Assembly (NCBI GenBank): GCA_041608535.1
Contig: JBFISM010000142.1
Span: 1-9,519, forward strand
DNA from: JBFISM01 sp041608535
GTDB lineage: Bacteria; Actinomycetota; Acidimicrobiia; Spongiisociales; UBA5794
DNA: 9,519 bases
Direction of reading: 5' to 3'
The position numbers and the translations under genes were made by a program. The notes beneath the pieces were generated by a model. That model saw only the letters and a list, made by a program, of their open reading frames with translations, searched no databases and was not told the DNA's origin. Of this stretch, positions 1-6,350 are shown piece after piece (the first letter of the stretch is position 1; each line of letters starts with the position of its first letter).

Positions 1-228
1 CCGGCGAGCTTTCTCGGTGTGGAGAGCTTTGAGACTCCTGCGTCCTGTGGCGCTGTTGGGGCCATGATGGAAGTCGCCGCAGGCACCTCCGGACTCCAGT
101 ACCTCGGCGACGGCTACTGGCAGTTCAATTGGAAGACGCCGAAGTCGTACTCGGGTGAATGCCGCACGATGTCGCTCGATCTCGACGACGGCGTCACCAA
201 CCGCACCGCCGATTTCGAGTTCAAGTAG
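1..228 (+). CDS. PxKF-domain surface protein, C-terminal fragment (5' end outside window)
   Basis: Frame 1 is open from the first base to the TAG at 226-228, giving 75 residues. A GTG lies at 19-21, but no ribosome binding site precedes it and the reading frame continues upstream of it, so this is most likely the tail of a longer gene. The end reads as the C-terminal part of a PxKF domain: a Cys (fragment residue 16), a YLGDGYWQFNWKT-type strand (34-46), a second Cys (54) in the SGECR motif, then an LDDG turn and a terminal FEFK. In actinobacteria this module usually sits at the C-terminus of large secreted or surface proteins, with the two cysteines probably forming a disulfide. What the rest of the protein does cannot be told from here. 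Family call is by motif recognition only. Confidence 0.75.
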   Translation, partial: PASFLGVESFETPASCGAVGAMMEVAAGTSGLQYLGDGYWQFNWKTPKSYSGECRTMSLDLDDGVTNRTADFEFK

Positions 229-230
229 TC

Positions 231-258
231 CTGCGCTCGGAGAGCACGCCAGGCGCAG
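231..258 (+). terminator. Weak hairpin after the PxKF gene
   Basis: Arms CTGCGC (231-236) and GCGCAG (253-258) pair across a 16-nt loop, 2 nt after the stop codon. There is no T-tract, so termination here is only a possibility. Confidence 0.25.
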
Positions 259-575
259 ATCGGCGTACCTCGGTGCAGATTCTCCTTCAAGAAACCCGGA
301 ATCCGCCGCTCAGCGAAGAGAAGAGATGCGTATGTTAGGTAGTGGGTTGACGTCGACACGCCCCACCAGAGCGTAAGGAAGGGAGGTGGGAAGCGGACGA
401 ACCCGTGGCAGATGGTCCGCAATTCCGTTGCGATGCCCGCTGCAACGAGACCTTTAGCTCACGCTGCAGATCGACGCGTTGTGTTGCGTTCGATCGGCGT
501 GTTAGCTGGTCAATCAGCGGTGACCGAACGTGCCTGGGTCGGTGGAGGTGAAGCACGTCATTCAGGAAAGGTACA
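259..575. other. Intergenic region upstream of the secreted barrel gene
   Basis: No convincing gene lies here; the open frames in it have no ribosome binding site and no recognisable protein. A TTGACG hexamer at 347-352 resembles a -35 box, but I see no well-spaced -10 partner. The region presumably carries the promoter of the gene starting at 590, with a 5' leader of unknown length. I see no riboswitch or repeat. Confidence 0.4.
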
Positions 576-582
576 AAGGAGA
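576..582 (+). promoter_or_regulatory. Ribosome binding site deciding the start at 590
   Basis: AAAGGAG ends 7 nt before the ATG at 590. The same frame is open back to 530, but only the 590 start combines this site with an immediate signal peptide. Confidence 0.85.
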
Positions 583-589
583 GAGAAAT

Positions 590-1117
590 ATGACGATCGC
601 AATGCGGATCGGGACGCTGGCTGCCGCGCTGGCGCTGGCAGTCGTGGCCCTTGTGGCTTTGGGCACGGCCGAGGCGTCCAACTTGAACGAGCAGGTCAGC
701 GGGAACTTCATCGACACAAGCTTCGACACAAACGGCGATGGCCTGCAGGCGAACTTCTGGAGCGGCGCAGCCCGGGGCAACGGCAACCCGAGCTATGAAG
801 GCGTCGTCGAGGTCGCCTTTGGGGAAACCGGTCTCTGTGAGGAAGGTGAAATCGAGGGCACGGCAGTGGCCTACAGCATCGTCCGCCGCTACAGCAACGG
901 GGATCTGCTGTTCTCAGAGCTCATCGACGGGAGCCTGTGCTTCAACCCGGGTACCAGATTGGCGAGGCTCGACATCAATGCCGAGATCACCGGCGGCACC
1001 GGCAGTCATTCAGGGGCATCGGGGACATACTCGGCGTCATACACGATCCGCGGACTCATCGCCGACGTGGAACAGGCCATCGTTCACGGAGCCTTCTACG
1101 GTTCGACCAGCGGCTGA
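590..1117 (+). CDS. Small secreted protein, allene-oxide-cyclase/dirigent-like barrel
   Basis: This encodes a 175-residue exported protein. Residues 1-29 form a signal peptide: a short charged start, a hydrophobic Ala/Leu/Val core (10-25) and a likely cleavage after the AEA at 27-29. The mature part is beta-rich. The motif ITGGTG at 133-138, followed by SGASG, matches the glycine-rich turn seen in allene-oxide-cyclase-like and dirigent-like beta-barrels, which occur in many actinobacterial secreted proteins of unknown function. A DTNGDG segment (46-51) resembles a calcium-binding loop. The two cysteines (83 and 117) could form a disulfide. Enzymatic activity is not implied: bacterial members mostly have no assigned reaction. 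The gene appears monocistronic, with a strong terminator 12 nt downstream. The upstream neighbour is also a surface protein. Confidence 0.8.
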   Translation: MTIAMRIGTLAAALALAVVALVALGTAEASNLNEQVSGNFIDTSFDTNGDGLQANFWSGAARGNGNPSYEGVVEVAFGETGLCEEGEIEGTAVAYSIVRRYSNGDLLFSELIDGSLCFNPGTRLARLDINAEITGGTGSHSGASGTYSASYTIRGLIADVEQAIVHGAFYGSTSG

Positions 1118-1129
1118 CACATCATCTTC

Positions 1130-1160
1130 AGGGCCGGGACGTCGTTTGCGTCCCGGCCCT
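1130..1160 (+). terminator. Strong hairpin terminator
   Basis: A perfect 12-bp GC-rich stem (1130-1141 with 1149-1160) closes a 7-nt loop, 12 nt past the stop of the secreted barrel gene. It is followed by a pyrimidine-rich CTCTGTCTTG rather than a clean T-run, which is common for terminators in high-GC actinobacteria. The 240 nt from here to the next start hold nothing else I recognise. Confidence 0.8.
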
Positions 1161-1385
1161 CTCTGTCTTGATGGAACGGCATCGTCGAGCGCTCGGTGAG
1201 CGCCGACCAGCGGACGACGCATATGCGGGACCGTTCCTGAAGAACCAGTCCAAGTCGAAGCACTCGACATGCACGAGGCAGGAGCCAGCTTCCTGTGAGA
1301 CGTGCCCTCCATCCCCTCCGGATCGTGCATTGGACGCGTAGCCTCGAACTGGGAGCAGTGGATGCGGCGGGGAGCGGCCCATCCG

Positions 1386-1392
1386 AAAGGAA
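1386..1392 (+). promoter_or_regulatory. Ribosome binding site deciding the start at 1401
   Basis: An AAAGGAA tract lies about 8 nt before the ATG at 1401. The frame is open back to 1302, but the earlier ATG at 1302 has no comparable site, and the protein family begins near residue 1 of the 1401 product. Confidence 0.7.
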
Positions 1393-1400
1393 GAGTCTCG

Positions 1401-2837
1401 ATGGTTGACGAAGCCCGGTTACGAGCGGTGCGGGAGGCCAAGGCCCGATTTGGAGATGAGTTGCTGAAGAACCCGGACGTGCATGGCATTGGGGTGGGGC
1501 GCCGGCGCATTGCAGGCAAGAAGACAGACGAGCTCGCAATTGTCGTCCATGTCCAACGCAAGCGTCCGGCGGAGGAGGTACCACCACAAAGACTCATCCC
1601 GAAGAGTGTGCGCTACGTGAATCGGGACCGAGAGGAGATCGAGATCCCGATCGACGTCGTTGAACGACCGATTCCGGTTCCCGAGGTCGAATGCGGTGAG
1701 TGCGACGTCGACCTGGAAGCACGGGTTCGTCCCGTTCCGGGAGGCTACAGCGGGGGACCGCCGACGACCGTCTCGAACGGCGGGACCCTGGGTGGCTGGC
1801 TGTGGGACAACGTAACCGACCAAATCGTGGTCATCTCGAATGATCACGTGTTTGGGGGAACAGCTGGTACCGATATCAGCCAACAATCGATCTTCGACGG
1901 CGCAGCGCTGCCGGCCGACCACATTGCCGATGTGCTGCGCTCGGGAACGCTGGACGTCTCGATCGCGGCCCCGGTGTCCGACGACGTCTACGAGCTCGCG
2001 ATCGAGTGCGGAGGGCCGGGGGTGTACGAATTCGCCGAAGCCCAGCTCGACATGATCGTGCAGAAGACAGGCCAGACCACCGGCCTGACCTGCGGCATCG
2101 TCGACCTCGTCGACTACGACAGTGGACACTACGGGTCTCACAACGACCTCTGGATCGACGGGGACGGAAACGACTTCTCCAAGGGAGGCGATTCCGGATC
2201 GCTGTACCTCGAGCGGGATCACCCTGATGGTCACCCCTGGCGCCGGGTCGTGGGGATCCATTGGGGCGGTGCGGCGAACGACGGTGTCGGCCACCCGTTT
2301 CAAGCGGTAGTCGACGACCTCGACCTGACCACCGTATGCGTGGGGGTTCTTCGGTCCTTGATCGATGCCCTCTTCGGTGATGATGGCGACGAGTCGGCCG
2401 GTGAGGGGTCACAGTCGAAAGCCTTCAGGTCTCCGGCGTGGCTGCAGATCGTCGAGAAAGGATCTCGGTGGCCCTATCGACGGCGACGAAGGCGGCGCGA
2501 CTTCGCCCGTGCCGCCGAGGCGCGCCTGCGGGAGACCGAGCGGGGTGCGCAACTGGTGGACCTCGTGCATCGCCATCGCGTCGAGGTGGTGCAGGTGGCT
2601 CTCAGTGCCGACGGTCGCCGCGCCCTGCGGGCCACCCTGGGGTCGATGGCTCGGCGGGTGGTCACGACCGACGATCTCCTCGCCTATCGCTTCGAGGAAC
2701 AGGACGTTGCCAATGTGCGTCGGCTCATTGCGGTTGCAGATCGGATCGGTGGCGAGGCGATGGGAGAAGCGACTGAGTATGCCGTCGAACTGGTCGAGGG
2801 GGCTGCCGGCAGAACGCTGGGGGAGCTTCTCGGCTGA
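1401..2837 (+). CDS. NAL1-like trypsin-fold serine protease with unusual C-terminal extension
   Basis: This 478-residue protein has no signal peptide and is probably cytosolic. Residues ~15-105 match the N-terminal region of bacterial NAL1-like peptidases: a VHGIGVGRRR turn, the TDELAIVVHV strand and a LIPKSV segment. A GG-rich hinge and GTLGG (~113-134) lead into the trypsin fold. The catalytic triad is visible: His149 in SNDHVF, Asp185 in TLDVS and Ser265 in GGDSGS, with the supporting GIHWGG strand at 285-290. All three residues are present, so it should be active; the substrate is unknown. After ~residue 340 comes a linker, then a run of seven arginines (360-366), then a predicted helical region to the end that I cannot assign to a family. 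The DUF2235 hydrolase follows 112 nt downstream on the same strand and may be co-transcribed. Family call is firm from the motifs; the role is unknown. Confidence 0.85.
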   Translation: MVDEARLRAVREAKARFGDELLKNPDVHGIGVGRRRIAGKKTDELAIVVHVQRKRPAEEVPPQRLIPKSVRYVNRDREEIEIPIDVVERPIPVPEVECGECDVDLEARVRPVPGGYSGGPPTTVSNGGTLGGWLWDNVTDQIVVISNDHVFGGTAGTDISQQSIFDGAALPADHIADVLRSGTLDVSIAAPVSDDVYELAIECGGPGVYEFAEAQLDMIVQKTGQTTGLTCGIVDLVDYDSGHYGSHNDLWIDGDGNDFSKGGDSGSLYLERDHPDGHPWRRVVGIHWGGAANDGVGHPFQAVVDDLDLTTVCVGVLRSLIDALFGDDGDESAGEGSQSKAFRSPAWLQIVEKGSRWPYRRRRRRRDFARAAEARLRETERGAQLVDLVHRHRVEVVQVALSADGRRALRATLGSMARRVVTTDDLLAYRFEEQDVANVRRLIAVADRIGGEAMGEATEYAVELVEGAAGRTLGELLG

Positions 2838-2848
2838 GCGTGGGTGGT

Positions 2849-2863
2849 CGCATCGCCGATGCG
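2849..2863 (+). other. Small palindrome between protease and hydrolase genes
   Basis: CGCATCG (2849-2855) and CGATGCG (2857-2863) are mirror arms, so about 5 bp could pair around a small loop, 12 nt past the protease stop. There is no T-tract. It could weakly attenuate transcription into the hydrolase gene or be chance. Confidence 0.3.
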
Positions 2864-2937
2864 CCCGGGAAGAGCTGACCGGCCCCAGGGTGGCCGATCG
2901 CTAGCCACGTTCTCGATACCAGATGTAGTGACTATGC

Positions 2938-2947
2938 GAGGAGGAAG
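2938..2947 (+). promoter_or_regulatory. Strong ribosome binding site of the DUF2235 gene
   Basis: GAGGAGGAAG contains AGGAGG at 2939-2944, 5 nt before the ATG at 2950. It is one of the best Shine-Dalgarno matches in the window and fixes the start. Confidence 0.9.
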
Positions 2948-2949
2948 TC

Positions 2950-4080
2950 ATGAAGCGGTTGGCCGTGTTCCTCGACGGGACGTGGAACGACCCGTCCAGT
3001 CGGACCAACGTCACCCGGCTGCAGGAGGTGACCCCCGACAACGGGCAGACGCAGCTCGTCCATTACGGCGCCGGCGTCGGCACCCGTTTCTTGGAGCGCT
3101 TTCGGGGTGGTGCCCTCGGCAAGGGGCTGGCGCGAAATGTCCGTACCGCATATGAGTGGCTGGCCGACAACTACGACGACGGCGACCACATCTTCCTGTT
3201 CGGGTTCAGCCGGGGGGCGTACACGGCGCGCACGCTGGGAGGCATGATTGCGCGGTGCGGGCTGCTGCAGCGCAGTGCGGCCCTCGATGTCGACGACATC
3301 TTCGAGCGGTATCGCCGCGGCGAGGAGGTCACGGCGCTCCATGAGCTCGACTTCGCCCGGCTCACCGGGAGGGCGATCTCACCCGAGGACGAACGGTTCA
3401 TGGAACAGTCACGGCGGGTGGACATCGAGTTCATCGGCGTGTGGGACACGGTCGGGGCCCTCGGTGTCCCCTTCGGACGCATCCGCGGGCTGAGTCGCAG
3501 CACGTTCGCCTTTCACAACACGTATCCATCGACGCTCTACAAGAACATGTATCACGCCGTCGCCATCGATGAGCACCGCAACGCGTTCGATGCGACGCTG
3601 TGGACGGGGTTCCAGCCGGCGAATGCGCCCTTCCGCCCGCTCAACGACGATCAAACGCTCGAACAGCGGTGGTTCGTCGGCGACCACGGCGATGTGGGCG
3701 GGAGTGGCGATCTGGCCACGGTCCCGCTCGCATGGATGCAATCGAAAGCCGCAGATCGTGGCCTGCAATTCACCAGAGCGCTCGTACCGGCACCAGACGT
3801 GGAGCTGGGTCCGCATGGTGACAGCTTCCGGTCATTCGGCTTCGGTCTGTACCGGCTGGCAAGGCTGAACCGGCGTCATCGCCGAGCGATCGGGCGCCCC
3901 CCTCGGGAGACTCGCAGCCGAGCGGGGCATTCTCACGTGATCAACGAGACCATCGACCCGTCGGTGTTCCGCAGGTGGAATGCGGACTCCTCTTACCGGC
4001 CGCGCAACCTCGAGGATTGGATCCGGCGCAGCGGGACCGACCCGAGCGCAGTGAGCGCAGTCGTCACGGCAACGTTGTAG
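2950..4080 (+). CDS. DUF2235 / Tle1-like phospholipase-family alpha/beta hydrolase
   Basis: This 376-residue protein carries the full DUF2235 signature (the catalytic domain related to type VI secretion phospholipase effector Tle1). The N-terminal FLDGTWND (7-14) is followed by TNVTRL. The nucleophile elbow is GFSRG with Ser87, then AYTAR. FIGVWDTVGALG contains Asp166, YHAVAIDEHR contains His202, and VGDHGDVGG contains His246. A C-terminal IDPSVFRRW...YRPRNL segment is also typical, so the protein looks full length. Ser87 is the likely nucleophile; which Asp and His complete the triad I cannot decide from sequence. Family members are esterases or phospholipases, some used as toxins, but many stand-alone bacterial copies have no known role. 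There is no signal peptide or transmembrane segment, and no VgrG, Hcp or PAAR-like gene is nearby, so delivery by type VI secretion is not supported. It follows the protease gene by 112 nt. Confidence 0.88.
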   Translation: MKRLAVFLDGTWNDPSSRTNVTRLQEVTPDNGQTQLVHYGAGVGTRFLERFRGGALGKGLARNVRTAYEWLADNYDDGDHIFLFGFSRGAYTARTLGGMIARCGLLQRSAALDVDDIFERYRRGEEVTALHELDFARLTGRAISPEDERFMEQSRRVDIEFIGVWDTVGALGVPFGRIRGLSRSTFAFHNTYPSTLYKNMYHAVAIDEHRNAFDATLWTGFQPANAPFRPLNDDQTLEQRWFVGDHGDVGGSGDLATVPLAWMQSKAADRGLQFTRALVPAPDVELGPHGDSFRSFGFGLYRLARLNRRHRRAIGRPPRETRSRAGHSHVINETIDPSVFRRWNADSSYRPRNLEDWIRRSGTDPSAVSAVVTATL

Positions 4081-4089
4081 CGAGGGTCC

Positions 4090-4121
4090 GTGGAGCGAGC
4101 GGGATCCGCTAGACGCTCCAC
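4090..4121. terminator. Nested hairpin between convergent genes, candidate bidirectional terminator
   Basis: The outer arms GTGGAGCG (4090-4097) and CGCTCCAC (4114-4121) enclose inner arms AGCGG (4098-4102) and CCGCT (4106-4110) around a 3-nt loop, with only a 3-nt bulge (4111-4113). The 13-bp bulged stem sits in the 28-nt gap and overlaps the stop codon of the minus-strand gene, so it could end transcripts from both sides. Neither side has a clear T-run. Confidence 0.6.
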
Positions 4122-4552
4122 ATCTCGTCCCTCGGATGCGCCGACAAGACGACCCGGCCCGTGAGCGTGCTGGGGCGGGCTGCTTCGTCATAGCGGTTGA
4201 CGTCGTCGGTGACGATGGTGACGTCGACCGTGAGTCGTCCTTCGTCGCGCGTGAGAACGTCGATCCACCCCGACACGGCGGCGTGGTGGAAGCCGCTGTA
4301 GACGTATGCGTGCGGCGCCCCGTCGTCTGCGTCCCAATGATCGTGTCGGTCGTTCACGGTCAGCTTGGTCGGAGCCGAAGTGAATGGAAGGTTGGCGAAT
4401 CGCACGAGGATGTCCGGCGGAAGGTCCTCCTCGTCGTGATCGCCTATCCCGAGCTCGAGGGCGATGTCGAGCTTGCCGTTGCCCACATGAAACTGTCCTG
4501 ATCGAACCTCGTACGGGGACTCGGTGTCGCGCACACGTAGCAGCATCGTCAT
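4109..4552 (-). CDS. Hypothetical protein, acidic and beta-rich, convergent with DUF2235 gene
   Basis: I do not recognise this 147-residue protein. It begins MTMLLRVRDTESPYEV, has no signal peptide or membrane segment, and alternates predicted strands with acidic loops (GDHDEED at 37-43, NDRHDHWDADDG at 67-78, VTDDVNRYDE at 114-123). That looks like a compact beta-sandwich, possibly metal-binding, though this is only pattern reading. The frame is open upstream to 4720, but that extension is Arg/Ser/Pro-rich and unlike the rest, so I chose the ATG at 4552. No clear ribosome binding site precedes it, and the ATG at 4546 is an alternative. It is the only confident minus-strand gene here, and its stop lies 28 nt from that of the hydrolase. 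A partner role such as inhibitor or immunity protein is conceivable but unsupported. Confidence 0.65.
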   Translation of the reverse strand: MTMLLRVRDTESPYEVRSGQFHVGNGKLDIALELGIGDHDEEDLPPDILVRFANLPFTSAPTKLTVNDRHDHWDADDGAPHAYVYSGFHHAAVSGWIDVLTRDEGRLTVDVTIVTDDVNRYDEAARPSTLTGRVVLSAHPRDEMWSV

Positions 4553-4912
4553 GATTCTCGTGCCCAGCCCGCCGAGCGACGGGCGTCGATCTTCGAGGCG
4601 CCGCCGGGCCCGTAGATCAAGGACGACCGGTTCGCTTCTTGGCGATCGACAGGCGCTGTCGAGATGCATCGACCGGCGCAATATCGCCGGTCCGCTGCGG
4701 ACCGTTGTGCTTGGAGGCATGTCCCATGCGGCTTCGATCCAATGTGAGCAGGGGTGGTGCGTCGGCGCAACGTATCGCGAGCGTATTCAGCCAGATCCGA
4801 CGGAACAAGCTTCGAGCATGCCACCGGAGACCGTGTCGCCCCGGCACGGACCCGGCCGTAGCTGTTCGGGAATCGAACCGCCCTCGAACGCCCGGCCTGG
4901 TGGGTAGGGTCG
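4553..4912. other. Intergenic region between divergent gene starts (minus gene and M23 gene)
   Basis: These 360 nt lie upstream of both the minus-strand gene (start 4552) and the plus-strand M23 gene (start 4913), so promoters for both are expected, but I find no confident -35/-10 pair. Open frames across it, such as 4719-4907, are short, lack a well-spaced ribosome binding site and resemble nothing known. GTTCG and CGAAC (4864-4868 and 4874-4878) form a small 5-bp hairpin of unknown meaning. Confidence 0.45.
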
Positions 4913-6187
4913 ATGCCGGACACCAGATCTTGGGGGGTGCCCTTGCGCCGCAAGCGTCACGCGATCGGGAGGCGCGGCTACCCGCTGGCCCGGCGCACGC
5001 TCGTTCTCGCAGTCATTGCCGTTCTCGCCGGTGCATGCGGTGATGGCGAGCCGGCAGCGACTACCACCACGGCCGGACCGGACACCACGGCGACCGCTGT
5101 GACCACAACGGTGGTGCCGACGACGGCGGTTGCGACCACCCCGGCTCTCGAGACGACCACCACGACGACGGCTCCAACGACGACGATCGCTGCGCCTGTT
5201 CCCGCAGCCGCACCGCCGCCGGCGTCGTATGCCGAGGTCCAAGACGCTTACGAGGCAGTGGTGGCTGAGGACCTCGCCGAAGGCCGCACCGTCGCCGACT
5301 TGTTCGTCAACGACGACATGGAAACGTTGCACGACAAGCTCAGTGCCGCCGCTGCCCTCGACCTGAGCGCCGACAACCTGCGCGGTGTGCGGCAGCAGAT
5401 CGAGGCCGCAGGCGTGCTCGGTGATGTCACCGCCGATCGTGCCTTCCAGCTGAGTCCCGATCTGCGCATCTATCAATCCGACCTCGCCTGGGGCGACGGT
5501 GCGGCTCTGGCAATGACGGTCGCCTGGAACGCCGCCGACGACATCACGTCCGTCTCCTTCGTGCCACGCGCGCTGCTGCCGGACGACCCTGCGGCGGACC
5601 ATGAGAGCGCCGTCGAGTACCGCCTGCCGTTCGATGGGTTGTGGCACATCGCGTGGGGTGGCAGCACCGAGCTGGAGAACTACCACATCGTCGCCCCGGA
5701 CCAGCGGCATGCCCTGGACATCGGGGTGTGGAAGGACGGGGGAGTGCACTCCGGCGATGGGACGCAGAACACCGACTACTGGGCGTATGGGCAAGCGGTG
5801 CTGGCACCCGCCGCCGCCACCGTGGTGACCGTGGTCGACGGCCAGCCCGACGAGACGCCACGGGAGACCACGAACATCGTCAACCCGGCCGGCAACCACG
5901 TCGTCATCGAGGTGGCGGACGGCGAGTACGTGCTCATTGCCCACCTCCAGCCTGGCAGCATCACCGTCGCCGAAGGCGATGTGTTGACCGCCGGCCAGCA
6001 GATAGGTCTCGTCGGCAACTCGGGCAACACCTCCCACCCCCACATCCACATGCACGCCCAGGACCAGCCCGTCTTTGGACAGGGAGCTACTGGGCTCCCG
6101 ATGGTGTTTGTCGACTTCGTCGCCAACGGCGAGCCCGTGGAGCGGGGTATGCCGCTCGCCGACCAGTTCGTCATCGCCGGGGAGTGA
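4913..6187 (+). CDS. M23-family metallopeptidase lipoprotein with DUF3887-like domain
   Basis: This 424-residue exported protein starts with a basic n-region (R/K-rich to residue 28), a hydrophobic core (29-39) and a Cys42 after LAGA, so it is probably a membrane-anchored lipoprotein, although Ala rather than Leu occupies the -3 lipobox position. A Thr/Pro/Ala linker follows (47-104). Residues ~106-221 resemble DUF3887, an NTF2-like domain. The M23 (LytM) domain covers ~230-424: Zn-ligand candidates are His266 and Asp269 in RHALDIG, and His379 in the PHIHMH motif, with His344 in AHLQPG and NSGNTSHPH as usual catalytic-site segments. The classic HxGxD spacing is replaced by HxxD, a known variant look for some subfamilies. 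The ligands are present, so peptidase activity, possibly on peptidoglycan cross-links, is plausible. The start has only a G-rich GGTGGGTAGGG upstream; a GTG at 4937 is an alternative. Confidence 0.85.
   Translation: MPDTRSWGVPLRRKRHAIGRRGYPLARRTLVLAVIAVLAGACGDGEPAATTTTAGPDTTATAVTTTVVPTTAVATTPALETTTTTTAPTTTIAAPVPAAAPPPASYAEVQDAYEAVVAEDLAEGRTVADLFVNDDMETLHDKLSAAAALDLSADNLRGVRQQIEAAGVLGDVTADRAFQLSPDLRIYQSDLAWGDGAALAMTVAWNAADDITSVSFVPRALLPDDPAADHESAVEYRLPFDGLWHIAWGGSTELENYHIVAPDQRHALDIGVWKDGGVHSGDGTQNTDYWAYGQAVLAPAAATVVTVVDGQPDETPRETTNIVNPAGNHVVIEVADGEYVLIAHLQPGSITVAEGDVLTAGQQIGLVGNSGNTSHPHIHMHAQDQPVFGQGATGLPMVFVDFVANGEPVERGMPLADQFVIAGE
5051..5224 (+). repeat. Low-complexity Thr/Ala/Pro-coding linker
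   Basis: Repeated ACC/ACG/GCG codons encode residues 47-104 of the M23 lipoprotein, including runs of four to six threonines. It is a flexible spacer between the membrane anchor and the folded domains, typical of actinobacterial cell-envelope proteins and prone to length variation. Confidence 0.85.
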
Positions 6188-6337
6188 CCTCGTCGCGGCG
6201 GGTTCATCACATCGTCGCTGCGCAGCCGCAGACAGAACCGGCCGCCACACCCGGAAACGGATCGGTACGCTCGGAATGCGAGCCGCAGCCGGTCGCGGCG
6301 GTCTCGCTCTTGGTTGCGAGAGCGCACAGGTTGTGTG

Positions 6338-6346
6338 AGGAGAGAG
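6338..6346 (+). promoter_or_regulatory. Ribosome binding site supporting a TTG start
   Basis: AGGAGAGAG, with AGGAG at 6338-6342, lies 8 nt before the TTG at 6351. No in-frame ATG or GTG gives both such a site and an intact signal peptide, so the TTG start is the best choice. A 6-bp hairpin (6302-6307 with 6316-6321) sits just upstream in the 163-nt gap. Confidence 0.8.
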
Positions 6347-6350
6347 CACC

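Noticed and set aside
1256..1275. AAGCACTCGAC, close to the arm of the palindromic repeat
   Set aside because: It lacks two bases of the arm, has no inverted partner nearby, and is likely chance.
1419..2303. 294-codon minus-strand open frame
   Set aside because: It mirrors the protease gene, whose catalytic motifs are all on the plus strand; long antisense frames are common in high-GC coding DNA.
2950..4080. Type VI secretion effector designation for the DUF2235 protein
   Set aside because: No secretion-system component or delivery domain is visible; only the catalytic-domain family can be supported.
4864..4895. GGTTCGATTCC on the minus strand, like a tRNA T-loop
   Set aside because: The flanking bases do not form a 5-bp T-stem and no acceptor, D or anticodon stem could be built around it.
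4719..4907. 62-codon plus-strand frame with GGAGG just before the ATG
   Set aside because: The GGAGG is only 1 nt from the ATG, too close for normal initiation, and the product is Pro/Ser/Arg-rich with no recognisable feature.
6252..6275. GGAAAC followed by TACGCT, a possible alternative-sigma promoter
   Set aside because: Spacing and hexamers do not fit a known actinobacterial sigma consensus well enough to call.
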